A DNA stretch of 64,000 nt from Coraliomargarita sp965656715 (GTDB taxonomy: Bacteria; Verrucomicrobiota; Verrucomicrobiia; Opitutales; Coraliomargaritaceae). Below the pieces are notes generated by a model. The model searched no databases. It saw nothing but the letters and a program-made list of their open reading frames with translations, and was not told the DNA's origin. The first letter of the stretch is position 1. Every line of letters starts with the position of its first letter. A program made the position numbers and the translations under genes. This document shows positions 44,821-53,549 of this stretch, one piece after another. Location of the stretch: assembly GCA_965656715.1 (NCBI GenBank), contig CBFHLR010000016.1, forward strand, positions 1-64,000, written 5' to 3'.

Positions 44821-45474
44821 TCACTTCTTAAGGATCTGATACTGCTGCCAGTTTTGATAGGCGAAAAAGCCCATGAACAACAGCAGGATCAAGGCATTCA
44901 GCACGAAGAATGCCAGTAGCCCGATGGCGATCGCAGTCGCCATGCCGACCAAATGCACCAGTGGCGCACGCTGCGGACCCAGCACTGCGGCTAGCATTTG
45001 CCCGCCATCCATGGGATGAATCGGTAAGCAATTCAAGATCGACCACACAAAGCTGACCAGCACCATAAAGGACAACGCGACCTGCAGCAGTGAGCCTTCG
45101 GGGAAGGGGAGTATCTGCAGTAAAATCATGCCAACGATGCCCAACGCGAACTGAATCGCCGGTCCCGCAGCCGTGACAAGAAAGCTCTGCTTGCGATCCA
45201 AATGCCCAGCCGGAAAACGCGCGAAGCCTCCAAAAGCAACTAGGTGCACCTCGGTGAGCAGGCCATATTTCTTAATCGTCAGTGCGTGGCCGAACTCGTG
45301 CACTAGCACCGAGACAAAGCCGGCGAGCACGAACATCGCCACCTCAATAAAGGCAGTCGCATCGTTGGCACGTAAGCCACCGCCGATCAGCGCAAGTGTC
45401 AGCCAAAACCAAGGGTGCACAAACACCGGAATGTTGAATAAACGAAATTGAAGCATACTCCATGAGTAGTTCAT
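44821..45474 (-). CDS. Site-2-protease-type M50 zinc metallopeptidase
   Basis: A 217-residue multi-pass membrane protease of the M50 family. The zinc motif HEFGH is at 59-63 and the third ligand lies in NCLPIHPMDGG (148-158, D156). About five membrane helices are predicted. It lacks a PDZ domain, so it is closer to the compact SpoIVFB-like group than to RseP. ATG at 45474 is assumed; an in-frame ATG at 45456 is a possible alternative. The substrate is unknown, and it stands alone on the minus strand. Confidence 0.88.
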   Translation of the reverse strand: MNYSWSMLQFRLFNIPVFVHPWFWLTLALIGGGLRANDATAFIEVAMFVLAGFVSVLVHEFGHALTIKKYGLLTEVHLVAFGGFARFPAGHLDRKQSFLVTAAGPAIQFALGIVGMILLQILPFPEGSLLQVALSFMVLVSFVWSILNCLPIHPMDGGQMLAAVLGPQRAPLVHLVGMATAIAIGLLAFFVLNALILLLFMGFFAYQNWQQYQILKK

Positions 45475-45510
45475 GGAAGCGTGCCCCGACTCAATGTTAT
45501 TCGATGCGGC

Positions 45511-47190
45511 TTATTCACGTTCTACCGATAGGCGGTAGAAGCATTGAGCCTCTGTGAGGTCTAAGATGCTGGCACACTGTATTGCAGTTGCTGAATTACT
45601 TGAGATGCGATCGCCAATGGGGATCCAGCTCGCATTCGCGTCTCCTATGTCTGTGCAAGCCATCACTTGGTAGTGTCGATTGGGCTGTCCCGTCCAATCC
45701 AAGCGCAGGCTGCTTGTGTTGGCATCGAGTGTCATCGTTAACCTCAGGAAATCCTGTGAGTCGCTCAGGTCGGTTCCTGCGGTCCATTCATCCTGATTGC
45801 TAAGGCCATCGCCATCGCTGTCATCGAATCCGGTCGTCACAAGAGTGCCCAGCATGTCTCGTTCGAGTTGGTCGGGCAGCCCGTCGGAGTCTGTGTCTCC
45901 GGCAGGTCTATCTGTGGAGCTGCCACTTTCGCCTTGGAAGCTCGGCCATGCCTGGCCGGGACTTGGCGCAGGGCTATCGATCTGCGCGATATAGACATTG
46001 CCGTCATACGATGCGTAGACGATTTCAAGCTTACCATCCTGGTCCAAATCGCCAGCTGCAGGAGTGGCTTCGATCCAATCATTGGCAGTCAGTGCGATGT
46101 CATCAATGGCGTCGCCATTGGATGACCAAATCCGCACAGTGTTATCCCGCGAGGGTGCGAGCACATCGAGCGCTCCATCTGCGTCTACGTCGACGAGTAT
46201 GGGAGAGCCGACGATTCCGGACGCTGCTGCTTGAGGCCAGCCGCTGAGTAAGATGCCTGTGCTGGAGTAGCAGTAAACGTTTCCGGATAAGTCGGCAACG
46301 ACGAGTTCCGGCTTGGCGTCGCCTCTGAGGTCGGCGACCGCGACAGATGCGACAATTGCTTGTCCAATGGTTATCGGGAAGCCTGGCATTAGCACTCCCT
46401 TGCGATCCCACGCATAGACTTTTCCATCGCCTGAGCCGATAATGGTTTCCAGTTCGTAGTCACCATCCAAGTCCGCGGAGCTGACACTCGGATAGATCCA
46501 ATCTCCGGTGGCTTGGGGCCATCCAGGTAGTGACGTGCCATCGAGTCGAAAGGCTTGAAGCGTATTTGCAGTCGTGCCGATCAGTATCTCGAGGGAGCCA
46601 TCGTAGTCGAAGTCGACCACCGTGGGCGTCGACGCCAGTAGCCAGCTGCCAAACTGGTCCGGTTTGCCTCCCAGGTCGATCGGCCAGCCGCTGAGGTTGG
46701 TGCCGGATCCATCTAATAGGTAAAGACGACTCGAGCCGGTATGCACCAACATCTCGTCCGCTCCATCTGCGTCGACATCTATCAGGCGTATGTCGGATTT
46801 GATGCTGCCGTTCAATTGTATCGGGAAGCCTTCTTTGCTAAGGCCATTGAGACTCCATGCGTGGAGCTTTCCATCGTTGTCACCGACGACCACGTCGAGT
46901 TGACCGTCACCATCGATGTCGCCGATATTCGGTGAGCTGCGCTGAAAGAGAGCCGTTGCTTGAGGCCAGCCATCGAGTGTCGTGCCGGTGTGATCGAGGA
47001 TGGTGACTTGTCCGATGAGGCTGCCAATCAGTATTTCGGTGTCACCATCTTGGTCGATGTCACGTAAGATGGGGGAGGCTGTGATTGGGCTGTTTAAGTT
47101 GACTGTCTGCACTGAGACCGAAGCGTATAGACTGCTTGCGATGGAGAGTAAGCAAGCAACAGCTGATGGGTATGATTTGGAGCGTTTCAT
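45511..47190 (-). CDS. Secreted FG-GAP/VCBS beta-propeller protein
   Basis: A 559-residue exported protein. A signal peptide (MKRSKSYPSAVACLLSIASSLYA) precedes about seven FG-GAP/VCBS-like blades (about 30-410), each with D-rich loops such as DIDQDGDTEILIG and DVDADGADEML that probably bind calcium. The C-terminal part has a thrombospondin-type-3-like DTDSDGLPDQLE and DSDGDGLSNQDEWTAGTD segment, then a beta domain. A cell-surface adhesion or matrix role is plausible but unproven. The following 282 bases to the flippase gene show no feature I can name. Confidence 0.85.
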   Translation of the reverse strand: MKRSKSYPSAVACLLSIASSLYASVSVQTVNLNSPITASPILRDIDQDGDTEILIGSLIGQVTILDHTGTTLDGWPQATALFQRSSPNIGDIDGDGQLDVVVGDNDGKLHAWSLNGLSKEGFPIQLNGSIKSDIRLIDVDADGADEMLVHTGSSRLYLLDGSGTNLSGWPIDLGGKPDQFGSWLLASTPTVVDFDYDGSLEILIGTTANTLQAFRLDGTSLPGWPQATGDWIYPSVSSADLDGDYELETIIGSGDGKVYAWDRKGVLMPGFPITIGQAIVASVAVADLRGDAKPELVVADLSGNVYCYSSTGILLSGWPQAAASGIVGSPILVDVDADGALDVLAPSRDNTVRIWSSNGDAIDDIALTANDWIEATPAAGDLDQDGKLEIVYASYDGNVYIAQIDSPAPSPGQAWPSFQGESGSSTDRPAGDTDSDGLPDQLERDMLGTLVTTGFDDSDGDGLSNQDEWTAGTDLSDSQDFLRLTMTLDANTSSLRLDWTGQPNRHYQVMACTDIGDANASWIPIGDRISSNSATAIQCASILDLTEAQCFYRLSVERE

Positions 47191-47472
47191 ACTTGGCTGA
47201 AAGTTGTCAGCGGTCAGTTGCTGTGGACCACAACGTAGTCCGGCTAACTGATACGTTGTTGTGGCGGGAAGTAGAATGGCGATTAATATCGCTCAAGAGA
47301 GTGGAAATTGGCTGTCTGCATCTAGGTATCTGTCGAGTGTGAGATAAGCGTTTCATTCGTAAGAGTGGAGCGGTGATGATTTAGTAATAGGACGAGGCCA
47401 TTGATGCGCATAAACGATGCCAGTTGTTGTGGTGGTTTCACATCTTGTTGTTTTTAAAGGTATTATGGATGT

Positions 47473-48816
47473 TTAGGCTTGCTCGATTTGCTGCCTTTTT
47501 GTAATTTTTACAGGACTTTTCTGCATGAACTGACTGCCTTGAGCCGTTCCTGTAAAATCTTCATTTTGGACTGATTTGCCGGATAGAATCCTGCAGGCGA
47601 TTGCATAATACAGTTCGGCAGCAATGAGGCTTCCGATGGTGCCCGCAAGCCCAAGGCTCAGCGTTGCTGGGACAAATAAAGCGAGCGCGATGACCGCACT
47701 GTGAATACGCAGCCGCGCGGTTAACTGAGCGCCGTTGGCATGTAGTATTTGGGTGGCGATCATTTGGCAACTCGTCAGCGCATCCAGCCCAGCATAGAGC
47801 AGCGCCATGTAGAGCAAATGACCGGCGCCTTGCAGCTCCACTCCGAATAGCAGACCGGTAATATGAGTGCCGTAAGCTATGCTTAGGACGCATGCAGCGC
47901 TCGAGCAAAGGACGACTAGGAGAAGCGTGAGGCGATACGTCTTCTGAAAGGTAAGTTCGCGGGCTTGGTTTGCATAGAGTGCAAGTCGCGGCCTCAGTAG
48001 ATTGCTGATCGCCATGGTGAGTAGACGAATGGGTCCAATTAAGGTCCAGAGAACTCCAAAGTGGGCCAGTGTTTCAACACTGGCGATCGAGCCCAGTAAG
48101 TAAGGCTGTATTCGAGAGCAGGCACTATTCGCAATCGATCCGCGCAGTATTGATTTGCTGTCTTGCTTCGCTTGTTTGACCGCTTCAATGGATTCTCTAG
48201 TTGCTTCAGGTCGTAGTGGTTTTGCGACAGATCTCATGCGAAGCCAACCATAGAGCGAGCCTATGCACGCGCCCCACCAATAGGCTGAGAGTATGGACCA
48301 GTCGTTCAGCCAGAGAACGAGTGTGGTGAGCACATGTAGCAGGCAACTCGTGGTATCTGCGAGCAGTGCGTGCGAGAGTTTGAACTCCATTTGCATGCGT
48401 GTGCGGGCTGCGTTCTGCAGCAGTAGCATGCTGGCTGTGCCAAGAAAGCCGAGTGCAGTTACGGCAGAGAGCACTCCGAGCGGAGCTAGTGCTGCCATGA
48501 GCAGGCAGCCAGAGAAGAAAAACACCAACGCGGTGCGCTCCACACCGCGTTGGGCCCATTGGCAAAGCGATCCATATACTGCTGGGCATGCTCCAGTGCC
48601 ACGGTTCAGTAATGGAGTTAAATAGCTTGCACTAGGGATAAGTTGGAAGATGACGTTGGTCGTCACATAAAGTATATAAGTCGCGAAGATCTCTGGTCCG
48701 CCTAAGCGTGCGATTGCGAGTCCGCATGCGAACCGAAAGGCGGAGATCAGCGCGCTATCCGCGAGCCCATAGAACTTGTCCGTGTTCTGAAATATTTTTG
48801 CTCCTGTGATCATCAT
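47473..48816 (-). CDS. Polysaccharide flippase (Wzx/MATE-like)
   Basis: A 447-residue multi-pass membrane protein of the polysaccharide-biosynthesis flippase type, predicted with about twelve helices. It probably moves lipid-linked oligosaccharide across the inner membrane. The start at 48816 is chosen because its ATG overlaps the upstream glycosyltransferase TGA (ATGA coupling); an upstream in-frame ATG would overlap more. It is the last gene of the exopolysaccharide run. Family assignment rests on topology and context rather than a strong motif. Confidence 0.75.
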   Translation of the reverse strand: MMITGAKIFQNTDKFYGLADSALISAFRFACGLAIARLGGPEIFATYILYVTTNVIFQLIPSASYLTPLLNRGTGACPAVYGSLCQWAQRGVERTALVFFFSGCLLMAALAPLGVLSAVTALGFLGTASMLLLQNAARTRMQMEFKLSHALLADTTSCLLHVLTTLVLWLNDWSILSAYWWGACIGSLYGWLRMRSVAKPLRPEATRESIEAVKQAKQDSKSILRGSIANSACSRIQPYLLGSIASVETLAHFGVLWTLIGPIRLLTMAISNLLRPRLALYANQARELTFQKTYRLTLLLVVLCSSAACVLSIAYGTHITGLLFGVELQGAGHLLYMALLYAGLDALTSCQMIATQILHANGAQLTARLRIHSAVIALALFVPATLSLGLAGTIGSLIAAELYYAIACRILSGKSVQNEDFTGTAQGSQFMQKSPVKITKRQQIEQA

Positions 48817-50018
48817 GCTTGCGACTTGTTCAGGATGTCCTGGAAACATTTGACTAGGTGCTGGGCATGTGCACGAGGGATGTAGTTGACTTCGTAGATG
48901 CTTCGGCTGCGTCTGCCCATATCGTATCCGCGTTTTGGATACGATAAGAGCTCATCGATTCTTTGATGGAGTGCATTCACGTCTTCGGCTTCGACGAGGT
49001 AGCCGCTTTCGCCGTGTGCTACGATTTTTGCTGGGCCGCCCAGCTTGCTCGCAATCACTGGGATGCCGGCGCCCATGGCTTCGATAATTGTCAGCCCGAA
49101 GGGTTCGGCCCATACGGAGGGGCATACCAGCAGGTCGGACTGTCTTAAATGTTTCAATGTGTCCGCATGGGAGAGTGCGCCGTGAAAGACAACGCTCGGG
49201 TCGCCCTCGGCTTGTGCGATGAGTGCGGCTTGCTCAGGGCCGCTTCCGACGATGTTCAATTGTGCATTGGCGCGGGTTGGTTCGCTGAGTCGCTTCCATG
49301 CATTCAATAGAATGTGTGCGCCTTTTTCCTGCACGAGTCGGCCTACAAAGCTTACATGAATTCGTTGACTGCGTCGTTTCGGCTGTGTTTCAGTGATGGG
49401 ATCCGGGCATGCGTTTGGGATGACCGACATACGCTCTAGAGAGAGCCCCATTTCGATATGGCGCTGCATGACCTCTTGGCTTGGGCAGATGTAGTGATCG
49501 ACTCTGTCGGTGAATTGACCGTTCTGCCAATTACGGTCGATCAGATGTTTCCAGGTCAGGGTTCCCGCCAGACTGTTGTTGTAACAACGATGCTTGAGGG
49601 CTGGATAGGTATGGCCTGGCTTGCACAAGGTGCATTCATGGCCGTCGCGTCTATAGGTCGCGGCTGCGCAACCGAGGCGATAGTTGTGGAGGGTTTGAAC
49701 GACTGGGATGTTGAGGCGTTGATGCACCGAGTAAATGGATGGGCTGAGTAGCGGAAACCAATTGTGCACATGGCTGATGTCCGGGCGCTCCTGCTCTAGG
49801 AATTTCGAAACACGCGTTGCGGAAGACTTGCTGTAGGCAGCGCCGAGAGCGGTGCGAACTTTGGTGCTGAGTTTGTTGTCCCCCAGAACCTCCGAGTTGG
49901 AAACATGATAGGTCGCTACCTCATGGCCCAACTCATGCAAGGCATCAACCTCGAGCTCGAACATACTGTCCTCGCCACCACGCGTTTGGTAGCTGTTATG
50001 AAAGACGGCGATTTTCAT
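48813..50018 (-). CDS. Glycosyltransferase, GT4 family
   Basis: A 401-residue GT-B enzyme. The N-terminus MKIAVFHNSYQTRGGEDSMF carries the RGGE acceptor-side motif seen in many GT4 enzymes. The donor side shows VSFVGRLVQEKGAHILLNAW (about 228-247) and EPFGLTIIEAMGAGIPVIAS (about 309-328), with the EX7E pair. It overlaps the flippase gene by 4 bases and the membrane-protein gene upstream by 23 bases, so it is translationally coupled in the exopolysaccharide operon. The sugar is unknown. Confidence 0.9.
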   Translation of the reverse strand: MKIAVFHNSYQTRGGEDSMFELEVDALHELGHEVATYHVSNSEVLGDNKLSTKVRTALGAAYSKSSATRVSKFLEQERPDISHVHNWFPLLSPSIYSVHQRLNIPVVQTLHNYRLGCAAATYRRDGHECTLCKPGHTYPALKHRCYNNSLAGTLTWKHLIDRNWQNGQFTDRVDHYICPSQEVMQRHIEMGLSLERMSVIPNACPDPITETQPKRRSQRIHVSFVGRLVQEKGAHILLNAWKRLSEPTRANAQLNIVGSGPEQAALIAQAEGDPSVVFHGALSHADTLKHLRQSDLLVCPSVWAEPFGLTIIEAMGAGIPVIASKLGGPAKIVAHGESGYLVEAEDVNALHQRIDELLSYPKRGYDMGRRSRSIYEVNYIPRAHAQHLVKCFQDILNKSQA

Positions 50019-51120
50019 CTAGAATAAGTGTATTGTTGGCCATTGTTGAAGCACCAGAGCCCATAAGGTAGAGCTTGAATCCTCCAAGTGCTATCAGCGT
50101 GATCCATACGCATAAATCGAAACACAACTCAGTGGTCGCTGTTGGAAATAGAACTGTCCGGAGTGGTCCTAGCCCTTCGAACCAAACAGGCGCGAGTCGA
50201 AGAGATACTAATACCAGTGCACTCAGGATGAGAGTGCGAATGTTCAGGTTTATCCGAGCGAACAGGACGGCCGGAACCAGAAATGGCAGGTAGCCGAAGA
50301 GCTGATATGGAAATGCGATATTCAGCAGTAGTGTGGTGCCCGCGTGGAACGAGCAGGCCACGATGCACCATGCAATCCAGAATCGCTTACCGAGCAGCAG
50401 GCAAATGAACGGGCTCAACTCAAACAGCACGGCACTGTAGTCCATACATTCCAGTGCAAGCTTAGGTAAGTTTGTAATGTAGGGGGCTAGGAATGCGTCT
50501 CTGCCTAGATTGTAGTAGCCTGAGAAATACCAGCTTAGGAAGCCGCTGGTGTTCATGTCGAAATCGAGCCATTTAAGGCTCTTCTCGAAGCCTGCTGTGA
50601 ACATTCCAAAGCTGAGAAGAACCGCTAAGAGTGTGCTGCAAGGGATTGGTAGTTTAAACCGATCATTGATTGGTGCACTTCCCCAATGGCCCAGCGAAAA
50701 GCTGAAAAAGCACAGTAGAAACAAGTGTGCGACGTGGTCGATTTTTCCAAAGCTATACTCGAAGCTGGTGATGACTATGTGCAGTGCACAGAAGAGCAGC
50801 CCAGAAAAGCGTGGGCGATAGCCGCAAATTAGCAGTGCAGCGCTCACGATCAGCAATGTCTGTGTGAGTTGGAAGAACCATAGTGGTGGAAATTCGTTTA
50901 AGAATATTGCGACTGAGAGTGGTGCCGGATCATACCATGCATTTGGCATTGTGGATATCCAGTTGTAGTCAGGCATGTATAAGAGCAGATAGACCGCTGG
51001 CAGTAGTATGCGAAATACACGAATGGCCTGATCGGAGAGTTCGGATGCCTGAATGATCCGTTTCCAGCAGGATTCATACAGTGCGACTAATGACTTAAAG
51101 TTGAATGATAATGAGTTCAT
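49996..51120 (-). CDS. HTTM/VKGC-like multi-pass membrane protein
   Basis: A 374-residue protein with at least seven predicted helices. The fold pattern (WFFQLTQTLLIVSAALLICG, then HIVITSFEYSFGKIDHVAHLFLLCFFSFSL) resembles the horizontally transferred transmembrane domain family related to vitamin K-dependent gamma-carboxylase. It overlaps the glycosyltransferase by 23 bases and the preceding small membrane protein by 26 bases. Together with the nearby DCC protein it suggests an oxidative membrane activity; the true function is unknown. Confidence 0.7.
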   Translation of the reverse strand: MNSLSFNFKSLVALYESCWKRIIQASELSDQAIRVFRILLPAVYLLLYMPDYNWISTMPNAWYDPAPLSVAIFLNEFPPLWFFQLTQTLLIVSAALLICGYRPRFSGLLFCALHIVITSFEYSFGKIDHVAHLFLLCFFSFSLGHWGSAPINDRFKLPIPCSTLLAVLLSFGMFTAGFEKSLKWLDFDMNTSGFLSWYFSGYYNLGRDAFLAPYITNLPKLALECMDYSAVLFELSPFICLLLGKRFWIAWCIVACSFHAGTTLLLNIAFPYQLFGYLPFLVPAVLFARINLNIRTLILSALVLVSLRLAPVWFEGLGPLRTVLFPTATTELCFDLCVWITLIALGGFKLYLMGSGASTMANNTLILDENRRLS

Positions 51121-51724
51121 CGGTTTCCTCCGTGATCCAGGTTCTGGTTTCTATGTCTCCTGTTACAGAGACTTTTTCAAGTTGTAGGGCGGTATATTGC
51201 TGGTTGAATCGTGAATGCAGTTGCTCGCGGTAAACTGCTTGATGCGCACTTGTCGCGCCCGGTTGCCGATAGCGTGCAATCTGCAAGTCTGTGCCACGGA
51301 GTTTCAGCTCTTTTTGGCTGTTCCTATTTAGTCCAAAGTGATTCGAAAAGATGACGTAGAGATATTGTGGATGTGCTGCCTGTGTNNNNNNNNNNNNNNN
51401 NNNNNNNNNNNNNNNNNNNNNNNNNNNNNNNNNNNNNNNNNNNNNNNNNNNNNNNNNNNNNNNNNNNNNNNNNNNNNNNNNNGTAAGCTCGAGCAGATCC
51501 AACGGCTCCTTTGCACCCGTAGCGTCGATTCCATAGGCTCGATAATGCACGAACTGATAGGTCCCGTCACTTAAGTCTAGCTTGCCGCTACCGCTAGGCA
51601 TGATCACTGCCGGGTAGGGCTCAGTGATCAGCAGTGTCACTGCGAATGGAATGCAAAGAGCTGCTGCTAGGATGCCTGTGAATCGGTAGCTGGGTATGGA
51701 TTGGTGAGTGGCTGGGGTTTTCAT
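51095..51724 (-). CDS. Membrane-anchored protein partner of the HTTM-like gene, interrupted by assembly gap
   Basis: An open frame of 209 codons with one N-terminal helix (about 17-33) and an extracytoplasmic C-terminus, beginning MKTPATHQSIPSYRFTGILA. About 33 codons fall in undetermined sequence (51386-51482), so the middle of the protein is unknown and the reading frame across it is assumed. The visible parts show no recognised domain. It overlaps the HTTM-like gene by 26 bases, which suggests a partner role. Confidence 0.55.
   Translation of the reverse strand: MKTPATHQSIPSYRFTGILAAALCIPFAVTLLITEPYPAVIMPSGSGKLDLSDGTYQFVHYRAYGIDATGAKEPLDLLELXXXXXXXXXXXXXXXXXXXXXXXXXXXXXXXXXTQAAHPQYLYVIFSNHFGLNRNSQKELKLRGTDLQIARYRQPGATSAHQAVYREQLHSRFNQQYTALQLEKVSVTGDIETRTWITEETDELIIIQL
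51386..51482. other. Assembly gap (97 undetermined bases)
   Basis: A run of 97 N characters inside the small membrane-protein gene. It leaves the frame open on both sides, consistent with an approximately correct length, but the sequence is unknown. Confidence 1.
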
Positions 51725-51808
51725 TTGGAACTCCTATGTTGAGCTTGTGACGATAAATTGAGACTGTGTGGTTGCTTCTGGGGCGAAGTCGTTTCCTTAT
51801 TAAGGTAA

Positions 51809-52216
51809 ATGGATGAGTCGTCTGAAAATGTGGTCTACTTTGACGGGGTGTGTAATCTCTGTAACCGCGCAGTGGATTTCATTATCCGGCATGATTCGGG
51901 CGCGCGGATTCGCTTTGCGTCGTTGCAGTCCGCACATGGGCAAGAGGTGCTCCAGCGGCTCGGGCTTTCGCTTGATGAGTTAAAGACAATCGTCTTTGAG
52001 CAGGACGGAGTCTTGTATGTGAAATCCGACGCAGCCTTGAGGATTGCAGCGATGCTGGACGGCCCTGTGCGCATGCTCGGATGCTGCCATTGGATTCCTC
52101 GCTGTGTGCGCGACCCCTTGTATATGTTCATATCGAAGAATCGATATCGCTGGTTCGGCAAGAAATCCTCTTGTCGATTGCCGAGCCCCGATGAAGTGAA
52201 ACGGTTCATAGATTGA
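51809..52216 (+). CDS. DCC-family thiol-disulfide oxidoreductase (DUF393)
   Basis: A 135-residue thioredoxin-like protein with the DCC signature FDGVCNLC (C15, C18) and IRHDSGARIRFASLQS following. Members are predicted thiol-disulfide oxidoreductases often found beside HTTM/VKGC-like membrane proteins, as here. It is the only plus-strand gene inside the exopolysaccharide run, so it has its own promoter. ATG at 51809 follows a TAAGG sequence. It sits between the small membrane-protein gene and the ligase gene, whose stop it nearly touches (3-base gap). Confidence 0.85.
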   Translation: MDESSENVVYFDGVCNLCNRAVDFIIRHDSGARIRFASLQSAHGQEVLQRLGLSLDELKTIVFEQDGVLYVKSDAALRIAAMLDGPVRMLGCCHWIPRCVRDPLYMFISKNRYRWFGKKSSCRLPSPDEVKRFID

Positions 52217-52219
52217 TCC

Positions 52220-53527
52220 TTATGCTGCCTTGTCGCTGGGTTCGTTGAATTCATGCTCGACCCGATTGTGGTCGATGTTGCCGATGAGAATAACGGTCCA
52301 TGCGAGCGTTAAGAATACGAAGGTGTCGAAGCGCAGGAAGTAGCTTTGAGCGAGGGCGTAGGTCGCCAGGTAGCTCAGGCTAGTTGCATAGAGTGCGGCG
52401 ATGGCTTTGCGCTGTCGCGTTCCCGGGGGACCTTTAACTTCAGGCCAGCGTTTGTAGAGTTTTGCTGGGAAGGCCATGAGTAGGGCGGCGAGTCCGATCA
52501 CTCCCAAGTCCACCCACAGGTCCAGGTAGGCATTGTGGCTTTGGCGTGGGTTCCAAGTGTGAACCAGCTCACGCCCTTTGCCCTCAGTCCAGAAGGCTCC
52601 ATAGCCACTGCCGAAGATGGGTTTCTTCATGCCTTCGACGAACACGATAGTCCATACTTCATCACGACCTGAGAGGGATTCGTCGCGCCCAGTTATATCA
52701 AATGCCGCCGATTTGAGTGTGCTCCATCCGATGAGACTGCAGATGATAATTACTGAAAGCAGCAGGATCTGTTGCATGCCGCGCTTGTAACGATTGCAAA
52801 CCAGCAATGCATACAGCCCGATCGCTAAGAGCGTTGTGACTAGCGTGGTGATGGATTGAGCCATGAGGAGGCTCAGTCCGATGAGTCCCTGTGACAGGCG
52901 TAAGGCCACGCAGCCTTTGATTGTTTTGGTTTGTAAGCCAAGTGAGCAGATCAGTCCGACGGACATGATGGCGGCCAAATTATTGGGGTGGGTTGTAACC
53001 CCAGCGAGGCCAGGTCGCATCGGATTGACCGTATAGGCTTGGCCAAATGCGAAGTGGATCGCCAGAGATGCGAAGGCAATCGCCGTCACACTACTGATGA
53101 CAATTCGTAACATGCGGTAAACCGGTGCCCGCGAAGAGTGAACGATCGCATAAAGGGTGATGAGTCCAAATACGAACAGAATACTGCGCTTGAGCGTGAG
53201 CATTGTTTCGCCGGACCAGAGCACTGACATTGGCACAAGAATGCTGAGGGTCAGCATCGAGCGGTTCATGGTGAGTGTGCTGCCGATGTTTCGGGTAAAG
53301 AACATCAATGCGAGCGATGTCAGTGCGGCTGTGGAGAATAAGACCTGTCGGATAGCCGCTCCTTCAAAGGAGTCAGAATGCAGAATGGGGCTTAAGGGGT
53401 TACGAATGCCAATCGCTGAATAAGTAATCCATGCAAGTATGAGAACCAGCACCCCATGCCGCAGTGGGTGCTGTCGCATGAGTTCCGTCTGACCGAAATC
53501 GCTGTGTAACTGTGTGGTGGCTGTCAT
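52220..53527 (-). CDS. O-antigen ligase/polymerase-like membrane protein
   Basis: A 435-residue protein with about ten to twelve helices and a large extracytoplasmic loop. The loop region FGSGYGAFWTEGKGRELVHTW and NPRQSHNAYLDLWVDLGVIG (about 325-344) carries the conserved histidine pattern (H-N-x-x-L) of the WaaL/Wzy/RfaL superfamily. It joins polysaccharide units to each other or to a lipid carrier. It lies between the Wzz-like gene (22-base gap) and the DCC gene. Confidence 0.85.
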   Translation of the reverse strand: MTATTQLHSDFGQTELMRQHPLRHGVLVLILAWITYSAIGIRNPLSPILHSDSFEGAAIRQVLFSTAALTSLALMFFTRNIGSTLTMNRSMLTLSILVPMSVLWSGETMLTLKRSILFVFGLITLYAIVHSSRAPVYRMLRIVISSVTAIAFASLAIHFAFGQAYTVNPMRPGLAGVTTHPNNLAAIMSVGLICSLGLQTKTIKGCVALRLSQGLIGLSLLMAQSITTLVTTLLAIGLYALLVCNRYKRGMQQILLLSVIIICSLIGWSTLKSAAFDITGRDESLSGRDEVWTIVFVEGMKKPIFGSGYGAFWTEGKGRELVHTWNPRQSHNAYLDLWVDLGVIGLAALLMAFPAKLYKRWPEVKGPPGTRQRKAIAALYATSLSYLATYALAQSYFLRFDTFVFLTLAWTVILIGNIDHNRVEHEFNEPSDKAA

Positions 53528-53549
53528 TGGTGGCTACAGGCTGACTTGC

